From assembly GCF_000716715.1 (NCBI RefSeq), contig NZ_JNYJ01000058.1, positions 1-54,405 of the forward strand: 54,405 nt of DNA, given 5' to 3'. The number at the start of each line of letters is the position of its first letter. Position 1 is the stretch's first letter. The translations under genes were made by a program, and so were the position numbers. This DNA comes from Dactylosporangium aurantiacum (GTDB lineage: Bacteria > Actinomycetota > Actinomycetes > Mycobacteriales > Micromonosporaceae). The notes under the pieces are model-generated. The model was not told the origin of the DNA. It did no database searches and saw only the letters and a list, made by a program, of their open reading frames with translations. Of the stretch, positions 10,780 through 18,461 are shown one piece after another.

Positions 10780-11191
10780 TCAGTCCTCCGCGAGCAGCCG
10801 GGCGACCGGCCGGCGGCTCAGCGGCAGCGCCGGCAGCGCCGCCGACACACCGGCGAGCAGCGTCCCGGCGAGCGCGGCGAGGAGACCGACGAGGACCAGG
10901 TCGGCCGAGGTGTGGCCGACGAACAGGCTCGCTGCGGCGAGACCGGCTCCGGCGCCGAGGATGCCGCCGGCGACGCCGATGCCGAGCCCTTCGTTCGCGA
11001 TGAGCCGCCCGAGCGCGCCGGTGGACCACCCGACCGCGAGCAGGCTCGCCATCTCGCTCGCCCGGCAGCCTGGCGGTGGCGGTCGCGCCGGAGAGCACGG
11101 TGAAGCCGGTGGTCGCCACGAGGATGCCGGCCAGCAGCGCCATCGACCGGCCGGCGCGCCCGCGCACGTGCGACCACACGAACCGGATCAC
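10780..11191 (-). pseudogene. Collapsed MacB/FtsX-type ABC permease remnant
   Basis: Two pieces in different frames survive. From GTG 11191 (GGAGGGG 7 bases upstream) about 42 residues read VIRFVWSHVRGRAGR and a first membrane helix. From about 11060 to 10780 another frame gives SEMASLLAVGWSTGALGRLIANEG and the last helices of an FtsX-like permease, ending in RPVARLLAED. Several hundred central residues are missing and the frames differ by one, so this is an internal deletion with frameshift. The ATPase partner is absent. Alternatively the C-terminal piece could be read alone from ATG 11052, which seems non-functional. Confidence 0.7.
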
Positions 11192-11228
11192 GGGCGGTCC
11201 CCTCCGGCGCTCGACCCAGATCAACGCT

Positions 11229-11249
11229 CTTACATTGCTACAATGCAAG
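11229..11249. promoter_or_regulatory. Inverted repeat upstream of the broken permease
   Basis: CTTACATTG (11229-11237) and CAATGCAAG (11241-11249) are inverted with one mismatch and a 3-base spacer, centred about 48 bases upstream of the permease GTG. The AT-rich palindrome stands out from its surroundings and looks like an operator for a dimeric repressor of PadR, GntR or TetR type. No such repressor is adjacent. Confidence 0.5.
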
Positions 11250-11325
11250 ACCGGTGCGCAAGGGCCGCGCGCCCGCACCTGCGGGCTCCGCGCCGACACG
11301 TCTTGCGGGGATGGACCCGCCCGGG

Positions 11326-12447
11326 TCAGGCCGCGACGGGCAGGCGGAGGGTGAGGCCGGCCGCCGCGGCGTCGACATGGATGCGTTGGGTCTGCAGGAG
11401 GTGCCGCGCGGTGGTGGCCGCGACGCTCACGCCAGCGTGCATGTCGGCGTGTGCGGCGCCGAGCTCGGCCATGTCGACGGTGACGTGGTCGCGGCGGCGC
11501 CGGACGGTGATCGTGAGGATGTGGCCGGGTTCGGCGCTGGTGACCGCTTCGTCGAGCAGGGCGGTGACGGCGCGGCGGACGGGCCGTGGGTCGACGAGAA
11601 CGCCGGTGTCGCCCTCGACGTCGAACACGAGGTCGGCGCCGTGGGCGGCCAGGTGCGGGGCAAGGGCGTCGCGGACCTGATGGAGGATGGCGAGCAGGCA
11701 GGTCGGTCCGTCGACGTGCTCCGGATCGCGGGTGAGGGTCTGCAGGAGGCTGAGGTCGTCGGCGAGGCCGGTGAGGCGCTGGGCCTGCCTGGCGATGGTG
11801 CGCACGACCTCGGCCTGGCGAGGACTGAGCTGCTCGTCGGCGAGCAGCTCGGTGTAGCCGACGATGCTGCTCAGGGGTGTGCGCAGTTCGTAGGAGATCT
11901 GTTGCAGCGGCGCGACAGCCGCCCGGGGTTCACGGTTGCGCAGCAGGCGGGTGGCGTAGGCGGCGGCGCCGGCGAGCAGGAGGATGCCGGGCCAGGTGAG
12001 CGCGCCGCCGGTCCGGCTGGCGGTGTTGTGCAGGAACTGCACGACGACCCCGGCGTGCGGCAGCGACGTCTGGACCCGGTACAGCGAGGCGGAACGCAGG
12101 TCCACCGTCCACGGGTCCGTGGCGGTGTTGGCGTCGCCCCTGGTCCGCATGACCGGGGTGCCGTCCTGGTCGCGCAGTTCGACGACGCGGTGCATGACGG
12201 CGGTGCCGGCGGGCAGGTGCCCGGCGGGCGGCTGGAAGATCACCACGTCGCCGACGCGGAGGCTGTCGGCGCGCACCGGCACGGCAGCCACCAGGGAGTA
12301 CCGCGGGATGGTGGGACTCATGGAACCGGACAGGACCGGTTCGAGCCGGGCACCGGTGACGGCGAGGACAGCAGTGACGGCGAGGAACAGCAGGGTGACC
12401 ACGAGCGCCGTGCGGAACAGCAGCGTGTGGGCGGCGCGGATCAGCAT
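11326..12447 (-). CDS. SipW-type signal peptidase I fused to a degenerate histidine-kinase region
   Basis: 373 residues. A membrane helix (about 12-30) precedes an S26B signal peptidase domain: SGSMSPT with catalytic S42, VMHRVVE with H86 in place of the bacterial lysine as in SipW/ER-type enzymes, and TRGDAN with D105. A second helix (about 151-167) leads into a HisKA-like helix pair (178-240) and a poor ATPase-like region (247-370). The H-box reads SYELRTPL, so Tyr186 replaces the phosphoacceptor histidine. The N-box reads ALLDEAV, with Glu for the key Asn, and no DxGxG or GxGxG box is intact. It is therefore predicted to be a peptidase with a non-phosphorylating dimerisation or sensing tail. 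GGAGG precedes ATG 12447. It is the last gene after two exported TasA-type proteins, its likely substrates. Confidence 0.85.
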   Translation of the reverse strand: MLIRAAHTLLFRTALVVTLLFLAVTAVLAVTGARLEPVLSGSMSPTIPRYSLVAAVPVRADSLRVGDVVIFQPPAGHLPAGTAVMHRVVELRDQDGTPVMRTRGDANTATDPWTVDLRSASLYRVQTSLPHAGVVVQFLHNTASRTGGALTWPGILLLAGAAAYATRLLRNREPRAAVAPLQQISYELRTPLSSIVGYTELLADEQLSPRQAEVVRTIARQAQRLTGLADDLSLLQTLTRDPEHVDGPTCLLAILHQVRDALAPHLAAHGADLVFDVEGDTGVLVDPRPVRRAVTALLDEAVTSAEPGHILTITVRRRRDHVTVDMAELGAAHADMHAGVSVAATTARHLLQTQRIHVDAAAAGLTLRLPVAA

Positions 12448-12467
12448 GCGACCTCCGTGACGGTTGA

Positions 12468-13007
12468 TCAGCCGAGGGTTCGGTCGGCGCCACCGGCCGG
12501 TAGCACGGCGCTGGTGACGCTCAGGGTGATGGCGGCGGTGGCGAGGAACCCGCCGACCTTGACCTGCAGGTAGGTCCGGCCGCCGGCCGGGATCGGGGTG
12601 CTCTGGTAGGCGACCGCCGGCTGCGTGCTCAGCCACGTCGGGGCGAGCAGGGTGACCGCCCCGGTCGGGCAGGCCCCGCCCGCCCACGCGACCCCGCAGC
12701 CGCGCACGAGCACCGTCGAGCCGAGCGGCAGGGCGGTGTCGGCGGTGATGACGCCGGCGAAGCTGGCCGGTGTCGCGCCGGTGTTCGTGAACACCGGGTA
12801 GTCGGTGTCCACGAAGTTCACCACCGTGTAGGGAATCGTGTACGAAGCGCCGGTCGGGCCGGAGAACCTGTACGCCGGTGTGGCCATCGTCAGGTCGCCG
12901 GTGCGCTGGTGCGTGCTGCTCGTCCAGCCCGCCGCCGCGGCGTCCGCCGCCGGTACCGACGCCGAGAACGCCACGAGGAAGGCGGCAAGCGCGGCAAACG
13001 TCCTCAT
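12468..13007 (-). CDS. Exported protein of the TasA/SipW locus
   Basis: 179 residues with a signal peptide (MRTFAALAAFLVAFSASVPAADA, cleavage probably after ADA near 23). The mature part is rich in beta-strand-forming sequence and contains FTNTGATPASFAGVITADTALPLGS, recalling the camelysin/TasA repeat style, with a probable disulfide pair at C104 and C113. It starts 8 bases after the TasA-like gene and ends 20 bases before the signal peptidase fusion. A role as a second subunit or anchor of a surface fibre is inferred from context only. Confidence 0.7.
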   Translation of the reverse strand: MRTFAALAAFLVAFSASVPAADAAAAGWTSSTHQRTGDLTMATPAYRFSGPTGASYTIPYTVVNFVDTDYPVFTNTGATPASFAGVITADTALPLGSTVLVRGCGVAWAGGACPTGAVTLLAPTWLSTQPAVAYQSTPIPAGGRTYLQVKVGGFLATAAITLSVTSAVLPAGGADRTLG

Positions 13008-13015
13008 CGGCTGCC

Positions 13016-13603
13016 TCAGCCGCCGGTGCGGTCCCGGCCGCCGGAGACCGGCGTGCTGCCGTTGACGGTGACCTTGACCGTGCCGGTGGTGCCTTGGAAC
13101 GTGGCCTGGGAAGCGCCCGCGCTGAGCATGAACTTGTACCGCAGGTAGGACGACCCGCCGGCGGCGATCTGCCCGAGCGCGATGTCCGTTGAGCCGGCGA
13201 CGTCGCGGATCGCGGCGACCGGCAGCAGCGTGCCGCCGCACGTGCCGTTGCCGGCCCACGCGGTGGAGCAGGAGTCGACGGCGATCTGCAGCCCACCCGC
13301 CGCGGCGAGGGCGCCGCTGCCGGTGACCGCGGCGGTGAAGTCCTGCGCGAGCGCGCCGGTGTTGACGAGGTTCGCGTAGCGGTACAGGTAGTCGCCGGGC
13401 AGCAGGTTCGCCACACCGCTGCTGAACACCGTGCCGTTGGTGTCGGTGTGGGTGAGCCCCACGCTCGCCGCCTGCACGGCACCGGTCGTGGCCTCCGAGG
13501 TCGCCACCCACGACGCGAACACGCCCTGGCTGGTCATGACCGTACCGACGGCAGCCGCGGCACCGAGCACCAGCCACTGCCCCGCACGTGTCTTCTTCGC
13601 CAT
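13016..13603 (-). CDS. TasA/camelysin-like secreted protein, likely SipW-type substrate
   Basis: 195 residues. The N-terminus has the SipW-dependent pattern: basic MAKKTRAGQ, a hydrophobic stretch (10-30), then FASWVATSEATTGAVQAASVGLT, where the processing site probably follows GVFA. The following region YANLVNTGALAQDFTAAVTG matches the TasA-like beta-sandwich style seen in Bacillus biofilm fibre proteins and camelysin. Cysteines at 112 and 122 may form a disulfide. It is the first gene of a three-gene minus-strand operon with its presumed peptidase, so it is likely the main exported product. Fibre assembly is not demonstrated. Confidence 0.8.
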   Translation of the reverse strand: MAKKTRAGQWLVLGAAAAVGTVMTSQGVFASWVATSEATTGAVQAASVGLTHTDTNGTVFSSGVANLLPGDYLYRYANLVNTGALAQDFTAAVTGSGALAAAGGLQIAVDSCSTAWAGNGTCGGTLLPVAAIRDVAGSTDIALGQIAAGGSSYLRYKFMLSAGASQATFQGTTGTVKVTVNGSTPVSGGRDRTGG

Positions 13604-14074
13604 CTGCCCGCCTGCCTTCACCGTCGCGCGAAACCTGTCGACGGCAGCATCGGCCTGTCCCCCGATCGGATGAGGCGCGGCACCGACCCGCCGACGGCCG
13701 GCACCCGGAAAGCAACCCACCGCCATGTTTGACCGCGCTCCCGGCCGCCGCAGCCGCTGCGACTCGGCAGTGTCGGACGGTCCAGTTCGAAGATTTCTCC
13801 GCCGGGCACCCATCCGACGGCACAACAGCGCCGAATACCGATCGAGCCTGACGCATGGGGCGTCACCGCTGATATCAGGAGGAAAACCATGAACGTGCGG
13901 TCCGCAGGGCGCGTGGGGTGCCGGCCGGCCGGCCGCTCACCAGGGTGGTGGGGTGGCGCTGCTCGGCGGCGGCCTCGGCACTGACCGGCGCTGACATTCA
14001 CTCGAAGGTGCGCCGATCCGGCCGCCGCACCGTTCCGAATCACCGGCAGAAGTCCCAACGTGAAAGGGTTCCCG
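13604..14074. other. Intergenic region, TasA-like operon to fasciclin gene
   Basis: This 471-base gap separates the divergent TasA-like operon (minus) and fasciclin gene (plus). It must hold both promoters. I looked for a c-di-GMP, c-di-AMP or cobalamin riboswitch on the minus strand leader and did not find a convincing consensus. The only coding candidate is the short frame at 13889-13984, listed separately. Confidence 0.6.
13889..13984 (+). CDS. Possible 31-residue peptide with a strong ribosome site
   Basis: ATG 13889 is preceded by AGGAGG with a 6-base gap, the best ribosome-binding site of the neighbourhood. The frame encodes MNVRSAGRVGCRPAGRSP followed by WWGGAARRRPRH and a TGA. The peptide is basic and has no recognisable family. 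It may be a leader peptide for the fasciclin gene 90 bases downstream, or the intact start of a gene that later lost its frame, since an adjacent frame stays open past this point. Confidence 0.3.
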   Translation: MNVRSAGRVGCRPAGRSPGWWGGAARRRPRH

Positions 14075-14713
14075 ATGTTCCGCACGAAGCTGGTCGCCGT
14101 CACGGCGGCCGCCGCATTCGCCCTGACCCTCACCGCCTGCGGCAGCAGCGATGACACGTCCGGCGCCGGCGCGCCGGCCACCACCGCCGCTCCCATGACG
14201 TCCGCCGCGATGCCCTCGGCGACGGGCACCATGGACACAGCGTTCGGCGCAGGCTGTGCCGCGGTCCCGACCGACCCGGCCAACCCTGGCAGCTTCGACG
14301 CCATGGCCAAGGTCCCGGTCGCGAGCGCCGCCTCGGGCAACCCGGTGCTGTCGACCCTGGTGACTGCCGTGAAGAAGGCGAACCTCGTCGACACGCTCAA
14401 CGGCGCACCAGCGGTGACGGTGTTCGCGCCGACCAACGACGCCTTCGCCAAGATCCCGAAGGCCGACCTTGACAAGGTCCTCGCCGACAACGCCACGCTC
14501 ACGAAGATCCTCACCTACCACGTCGTGTCCGGCAAGCTCACCCCCGCGCAGCTGGCCGGCACGCACAAGACGCTGCAGGGCGGTGAGGTCACTGTGACCG
14601 GCTCCGGCACCAGCTTCACGGTCAACGGCGCCTCGATGGTCGTGTGCGGCAACGTGCAGACCGCCAACGCCGTCGTGTACATCGTCGACACCGTCCTGAT
14701 GCCGAAGAGCTGA
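14075..14713 (+). CDS. Fasciclin-domain lipoprotein
   Basis: 212 residues. A lipoprotein signal peptide ends in LTLTAC with the lipidated cysteine at C22, then a Ser/Thr/Ala-rich linker, then one fasciclin (FAS1) domain from about 75 to 210 (NPVLSTLVTAVKKANLVDTL, TVFAPTNDAF, YHVVSGKL, NAVVYIVDTVLMP). FAS1 domains mediate cell-surface adhesion. ATG 14075 is chosen because AAAGGG lies 6 bases upstream; a GTG 15 bases earlier is in frame. Fasciclin lipoproteins often neighbour sulfite-oxidase-like molybdoenzymes in actinobacteria, as here. Confidence 0.92.
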   Translation: MFRTKLVAVTAAAAFALTLTACGSSDDTSGAGAPATTAAPMTSAAMPSATGTMDTAFGAGCAAVPTDPANPGSFDAMAKVPVASAASGNPVLSTLVTAVKKANLVDTLNGAPAVTVFAPTNDAFAKIPKADLDKVLADNATLTKILTYHVVSGKLTPAQLAGTHKTLQGGEVTVTGSGTSFTVNGASMVVCGNVQTANAVVYIVDTVLMPKS

Positions 14714-14722
14714 CGCACGGCC

Positions 14723-14759
14723 GGCACGGGCCGGGCGGCCCATCCGCCCGGCCCGTGCC
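14723..14759. terminator. 16-bp perfect hairpin after the fasciclin gene
   Basis: The arms GGCACGGGCCGGGCGG (14723-14738) and CCGCCCGGCCCGTGCC (14744-14759) pair perfectly around a CCCAT loop, 9 bases after the fasciclin stop. There is no T-tract. In high-GC actinobacteria such hairpins act as terminators or mRNA 3' stabilisers, so transcription of the molybdoenzyme may be reduced rather than stopped. Confidence 0.7.
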
Positions 14760-14784
14760 CATCACCGTGGAAGGGATACCGGTC

Positions 14785-16311
14785 GTGCGTCCACCTCTAC
14801 AGCCGATCCTGGCCGGGCTGCTCGCCGCCGCGGCCGGGACCGCCGCCGCCGAGCTCGTTGCCGCGCTCACCAACCCCGCCGCCGGGCCGATCGTTGCCGT
14901 CGGCGGGGTCGTCATCGACGCCACACCCACCGCCGTCAAGGAGTTCGCCGTGCGCACGTTCGGCACCGCGGACAAACCGCTCCTGCTGACCGGCATCGCC
15001 GTAGCCCTCGCCGCCGCCGCCGCCACCATCGGCGTACTCGCCGCCCGGCGACGCCGGCACGGACTGATCGGCGTGGCGCTGTTCGCGGCGCTCGGGACCG
15101 CCGCGGCGCTGTCCCGGCCGGCCGCCACCGGACCGGACTGCACACCGACGCTGCTCGGCGGTGCGGTCACCGCCGTGGCGCTGCACCTGCTCAACCGGCG
15201 GCCGCCGGTCGAGCGTGCGCCCGCCGGCCTGAGCACCGGCCGGCCAGCGCGGCTGCTCGACCGGCGGACGTTCCTGGCCACGGCAGCGCTCATCTGCGCC
15301 GGTACCGCTGCCGCCGCCGGCGGTGCCGTCGCCGCCCGCAGGGCACGAGGCAGCGCCAGCGCCCGCGACCGCTCCGCGGTGCGGCTCCCCGCGCCCTCAG
15401 ACCCGGCACCGCCGTTGCCCGCCGGGCAGGAGCCGGGCTTCGTCACCGCGAACGCCGACTTCTATCGGGTCGACACCGCCCTCACCGTCCCGCGTGTCGA
15501 CCTGGACAGCTGGCGGCTGCGCATCCGCGGCATGGTCGAGCGCCCGCTGACCCTGTCGTTTCCACAGCTGCTGGCCCGGCCCCTCATCGAACGGCACATC
15601 ACCCTCAACTGCGTCTCCAACGAGGTCGGCGGCCCGTACATCGGCACCGCCCGCTGGCTCGGCGTCCCTCTCGCGCCGCTGCTGCGTGAGGCCGGCATCG
15701 CACCGGGGGCCGACCAGGTCGTCGCCCGGTCCGTCGACGGCATGAGCATCGGCACCCCGCTGACCACGGTGCTGGACGTCCGCGACGTCATGCTCGCCGT
15801 CGGCATGAACGGCGAACCACTGCCGTTCGAGCACGGCTTCCCCGTTCGCATGCTCACCCCCGGCGTGTACGGCTACGCCGGTGCATGCAAATGGCTCACC
15901 ACGCTGGAGGTGACCACCTTCGACGCAGTCGACGCGTACTGGGTCCAGCGCGGCTGGGCGCCCCGGGCTCCGGTGAAGACCGCTGCCCGCATCGACCGGC
16001 CCGCGCCGCTGACCAGCCCTGCCGCCGGGCCGCTGCCGATCGCCGGGGTCGCCTGGGCGCAGGGCCGCGGCATCGCCCAGGTCGAGGTCCAGATCGACGA
16101 CGAACCGTGGCGGGCCGCCGAGCTGCTGCCGGTGCCGTCCACCGAGACCTGGGTGCAGTGGCGCACCACCTGGACCGCCACCCCGGGCCTGCACACCATC
16201 CGCGTCCGCGCCACCGACCGCACCGGCGCGGTGCAGCCCGAGCTCCGCAGCACCCCGTTCCCCGACGGCGCCACCGGGTGGCACACCATCAGCGTCACCG
16301 TCGCCGGCTGA
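14785..16311 (+). CDS. Membrane-anchored sulfite-oxidase-like molybdopterin oxidoreductase
   Basis: 508 residues. The first 185 form about five membrane helices, the last preceded by a twin arginine (DRRTFLATAALICAG). The soluble part (about 215-508) is an oxidoreductase molybdopterin domain: NADFYRVDTAL, then HITLNCVSNEVGG with the conserved molybdenum-ligand cysteine at C276, RWLGVPLAPLL, and a C-terminal immunoglobulin-like dimerisation domain (VEVQIDDEPWRAAEL to HTISVTVAG). The domain should face the outside. The natural substrate is unknown; sulfite or methionine-sulfoxide-like reactions are known in the family. The GTG start at 14785 has AAGGGA upstream. Confidence 0.9.
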   Translation: MRPPLQPILAGLLAAAAGTAAAELVAALTNPAAGPIVAVGGVVIDATPTAVKEFAVRTFGTADKPLLLTGIAVALAAAAATIGVLAARRRRHGLIGVALFAALGTAAALSRPAATGPDCTPTLLGGAVTAVALHLLNRRPPVERAPAGLSTGRPARLLDRRTFLATAALICAGTAAAAGGAVAARRARGSASARDRSAVRLPAPSDPAPPLPAGQEPGFVTANADFYRVDTALTVPRVDLDSWRLRIRGMVERPLTLSFPQLLARPLIERHITLNCVSNEVGGPYIGTARWLGVPLAPLLREAGIAPGADQVVARSVDGMSIGTPLTTVLDVRDVMLAVGMNGEPLPFEHGFPVRMLTPGVYGYAGACKWLTTLEVTTFDAVDAYWVQRGWAPRAPVKTAARIDRPAPLTSPAAGPLPIAGVAWAQGRGIAQVEVQIDDEPWRAAELLPVPSTETWVQWRTTWTATPGLHTIRVRATDRTGAVQPELRSTPFPDGATGWHTISVTVAG

Positions 16312-16350
16312 GCCACCCGGCCACCGGCTCGGGAACGTCCACCGGCCGAC

Positions 16351-17280
16351 TCAGCCCTTCACTCCCCCTGTCAGCAGGCCGCGGACGAAGTACCGCTGCA
16401 GGGTCAGGAAGACGACGAGCGGGATCACCATGGAAACGAACGCGCCGGACGTGAGCCGCTGCCATTCATTGCCTCGCGTGCCCGCCAGCTCGGCGAGCCG
16501 GACCGTCAACGGCCGGGTGTTCGGTCCGGAGGTAAACACCAGTGCGACCAGCAGGTCGTTCCAGATCCAGAGGAACTGGAAGATCGTCAGTGACGCGAGC
16601 GCCGGCGCGACGAGCGGGATCACGATCCGCCGGAACGTCGTGGCGTGGGTACCGCCGTCAATGCGTACGGATTCGGAGATCGTCTTCGGCACCTCCGACA
16701 TGAAATTGTGCAGGAGGAACACACCGAATGGCAGCCCGAAGCAGGTGTGGGCGACCCATGCGGCAAAGAATCCGCCACCCCAGCCAATGGCCGGACCGAG
16801 CAGCTGCAGCAACGGAATGAGCGCGACCTGCAGCGGCACGATCTGCAGCACGAAGACGCCGATGAAGATCCAGTCCCGGCCGCGGAAGTCGACCCAGGAC
16901 AGCGCATAGGCGGCCATCGCCGCCAGACAGACCGAGAAGAGCACCGCGGGGACGGAAATCACCACGGAATTCACGAAGTAGCTGGCGAGCCTACCCGATG
17001 CGCCCGACGTGCCGAAAACAACCTGCTGGTAATTGTCCAGAGTCAGGGCAGGATCGCCGAAAGCCTTCCACCAGCCATTCGTCTTGATTTCCTCCTCCGG
17101 GCGCCACGAGGAGATGAACAGGCCAAACGTCGGGATCGTCCAGACGACACCGATAAGGATGGAGGCCACGGTGGCCGTGCGGGTGCTCAGCTTGCGCCGC
17201 ACCCGACTTGCCATGGTATTGCGCTTCGGCGTGGTGGTGCGATGACGACTTGGCACGGCAACGGCGCCGACACTTTTCAT
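16351..17280 (-). CDS. Carbohydrate ABC transporter permease (MalG type), orphan
   Basis: 309 residues with six predicted helices. The conserved EAA-loop reads ESVRIDGGTHATTFRRIVIPLVAP, and the C-terminus YFVRGLLTGGVKG is typical of MalG/CUT1 permeases. Such permeases need a MalF-type partner, a sugar-binding protein and an ATPase; none is in this window, although the paired permease normally lies directly upstream. Codon use is less GC-rich than in neighbours, as is the upstream DNA, which suggests different ancestry. ATG 17280 is used; ATG 17214 (MASRVRRK) is an equally plausible start because neither has a clear ribosome site. Confidence 0.88.
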   Translation of the reverse strand: MKSVGAVAVPSRHRTTTPKRNTMASRVRRKLSTRTATVASILIGVVWTIPTFGLFISSWRPEEEIKTNGWWKAFGDPALTLDNYQQVVFGTSGASGRLASYFVNSVVISVPAVLFSVCLAAMAAYALSWVDFRGRDWIFIGVFVLQIVPLQVALIPLLQLLGPAIGWGGGFFAAWVAHTCFGLPFGVFLLHNFMSEVPKTISESVRIDGGTHATTFRRIVIPLVAPALASLTIFQFLWIWNDLLVALVFTSGPNTRPLTVRLAELAGTRGNEWQRLTSGAFVSMVIPLVVFLTLQRYFVRGLLTGGVKG

Positions 17281-17452
17281 CCGACATCCATCTCAGTCTA
17301 CGTAACGCACATGTCGATCACATCAGCTCGAGCGCGCAGGGGTCGCGCCCAACAATGCATATTCATATTTCGAGCGCCAAATCGGCACTCATGGTGCTCG
17401 CGATGCGTTCCGGTTTGCGTACCTAATGAGCTAGTGTCCGGGCTGTTCATTG

Positions 17453-17471
17453 TCAAGATGCGCACTCTTGA
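17453..17471. promoter_or_regulatory. Palindrome TCAAGA-N7-TCTTGA
   Basis: TCAAGA (17453-17458) and TCTTGA (17466-17471) are perfect inverted repeats, with a near-palindromic TGCGCAC centre. They lie between the divergent permease and carbohydrate-binding protein genes. Immediately after, GCCCGT (17473-17478) pairs with ACGGGC (17491-17496). The site could be an operator for sugar-responsive control of either gene. No bound regulator is identifiable. Confidence 0.35.
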
Positions 17472-17561
17472 AGCCCGTAACGATCCCGCAACGGGCCAGG
17501 CGAGGAGCGGCCGCGTGGGCGGGGCGGGGACACCGTCCCGGACCGACTAGATTGACGCCTC

Positions 17562-18440
17562 ATGACCAGTGACGACTCCGAGGCGAGCCGACTGCGGGCC
17601 GGTCCCTGGTTGCCGGAACCGACCGTCCGGCACTCTTCAGGGGCAAACTGGGACGAATCCGCCGGCGCGGGCACCGATCCCCCATCGCCCAGGCACGCGA
17701 GCCGCGGCCGGGAGGCGAGGGGTCCGGTGTGGCCCGAGCGGAGCTCGGCCCCGCCCCCGCCGGCCGGCACCGGCGGACCCGAGCCGCCGGTGCCCACCCG
17801 GCGACGGCTGTGGTGGCTGCTCGCGGCGCCGGTCGCGGTCGGTGCCGCGGTCGCGGTGACGGTGTCGATGTGCTCCTCGCCGCCCGAGCGCGAGCCCGTC
17901 CGCGCGCCGGAAGGGCTCGTCGCCCCGACGGCGGCGACCGGCGCGCCGTCCGCGGCCGGGTCCGCGACGCCGAGCCCGAGCGTGAGCGTCGCAGGCTCGC
18001 CGTCGCCGTCATCGTCGCGGACCGCCACCCGGCCGCCGTTCCAGCTCGGGCTGGAAGCCGAGGCGGGCTCGGCCCAGCTCGCCGGCACCGCCGAGATCGT
18101 CGCGTACCCGGGCGCGTCCGGCGGCCGGATCGTACGGAACCTGGGCAGGCTGGGACCCGGCGCGAAGAAGACCGGCAGTCTGACGTTCACCGACGTGACC
18201 GTGCCCGAGACCGGGACGTACGTCGTCACGCTCTTCCTCGTCGCCGACGGCGACGGCACCCGCTCGGCGGTGGTCAGCGTGGCCGGCGGCGGCTCGGCGA
18301 CGGTCACCGCGTCGGGCGCCGCGTGCTGCACCCGCACGGCGGCGACCTTCACCCTGACCAAGGGACGCAACGCGATCACGATCGGCAACGGCGACGGTCA
18401 CGCACCGTCCGTCGACCGGATCACGGTCAGCGCCGCATGA
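17562..18440 (+). CDS. Membrane-anchored protein with CBM35/CBM6-like domain
   Basis: 292 residues: a proline-rich cytoplasmic N-terminus, a single membrane helix (about 83-104, after RRRLWWLL), a Ser/Pro/Thr-rich stalk, and a beta-sandwich carbohydrate-binding module from about 160 (LEAEAGSAQLAGTAEIV, GGRIVRNLG, SLTFTDVTVPETGTYVVTLFLVADG, NAITIGNGDGHAPSVDRITVSA). The layout displays a sugar-binding module on the outer face. No catalytic domain is present. Its 3' end runs into the convergent frameshifted gene only 21 bases away. Confidence 0.75.
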   Translation: MTSDDSEASRLRAGPWLPEPTVRHSSGANWDESAGAGTDPPSPRHASRGREARGPVWPERSSAPPPPAGTGGPEPPVPTRRRLWWLLAAPVAVGAAVAVTVSMCSSPPEREPVRAPEGLVAPTAATGAPSAAGSATPSPSVSVAGSPSPSSSRTATRPPFQLGLEAEAGSAQLAGTAEIVAYPGASGGRIVRNLGRLGPGAKKTGSLTFTDVTVPETGTYVVTLFLVADGDGTRSAVVSVAGGGSATVTASGAACCTRTAATFTLTKGRNAITIGNGDGHAPSVDRITVSAA

Positions 18441-18461
18441 CCTGCCCGGCGTACGGGCGGC

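Noticed and set aside
10586..11299. A single 237-codon frame covering the permease region
   Set aside because: Only its first 40-odd codons after GTG 11191 resemble a permease; the rest is out of frame with the true C-terminal piece.
13604..13800. Riboswitch in the leader of the TasA-like operon
   Set aside because: The leader is structured, but I could not match the c-di-GMP, c-di-AMP or cobalamin core sequences with confidence.
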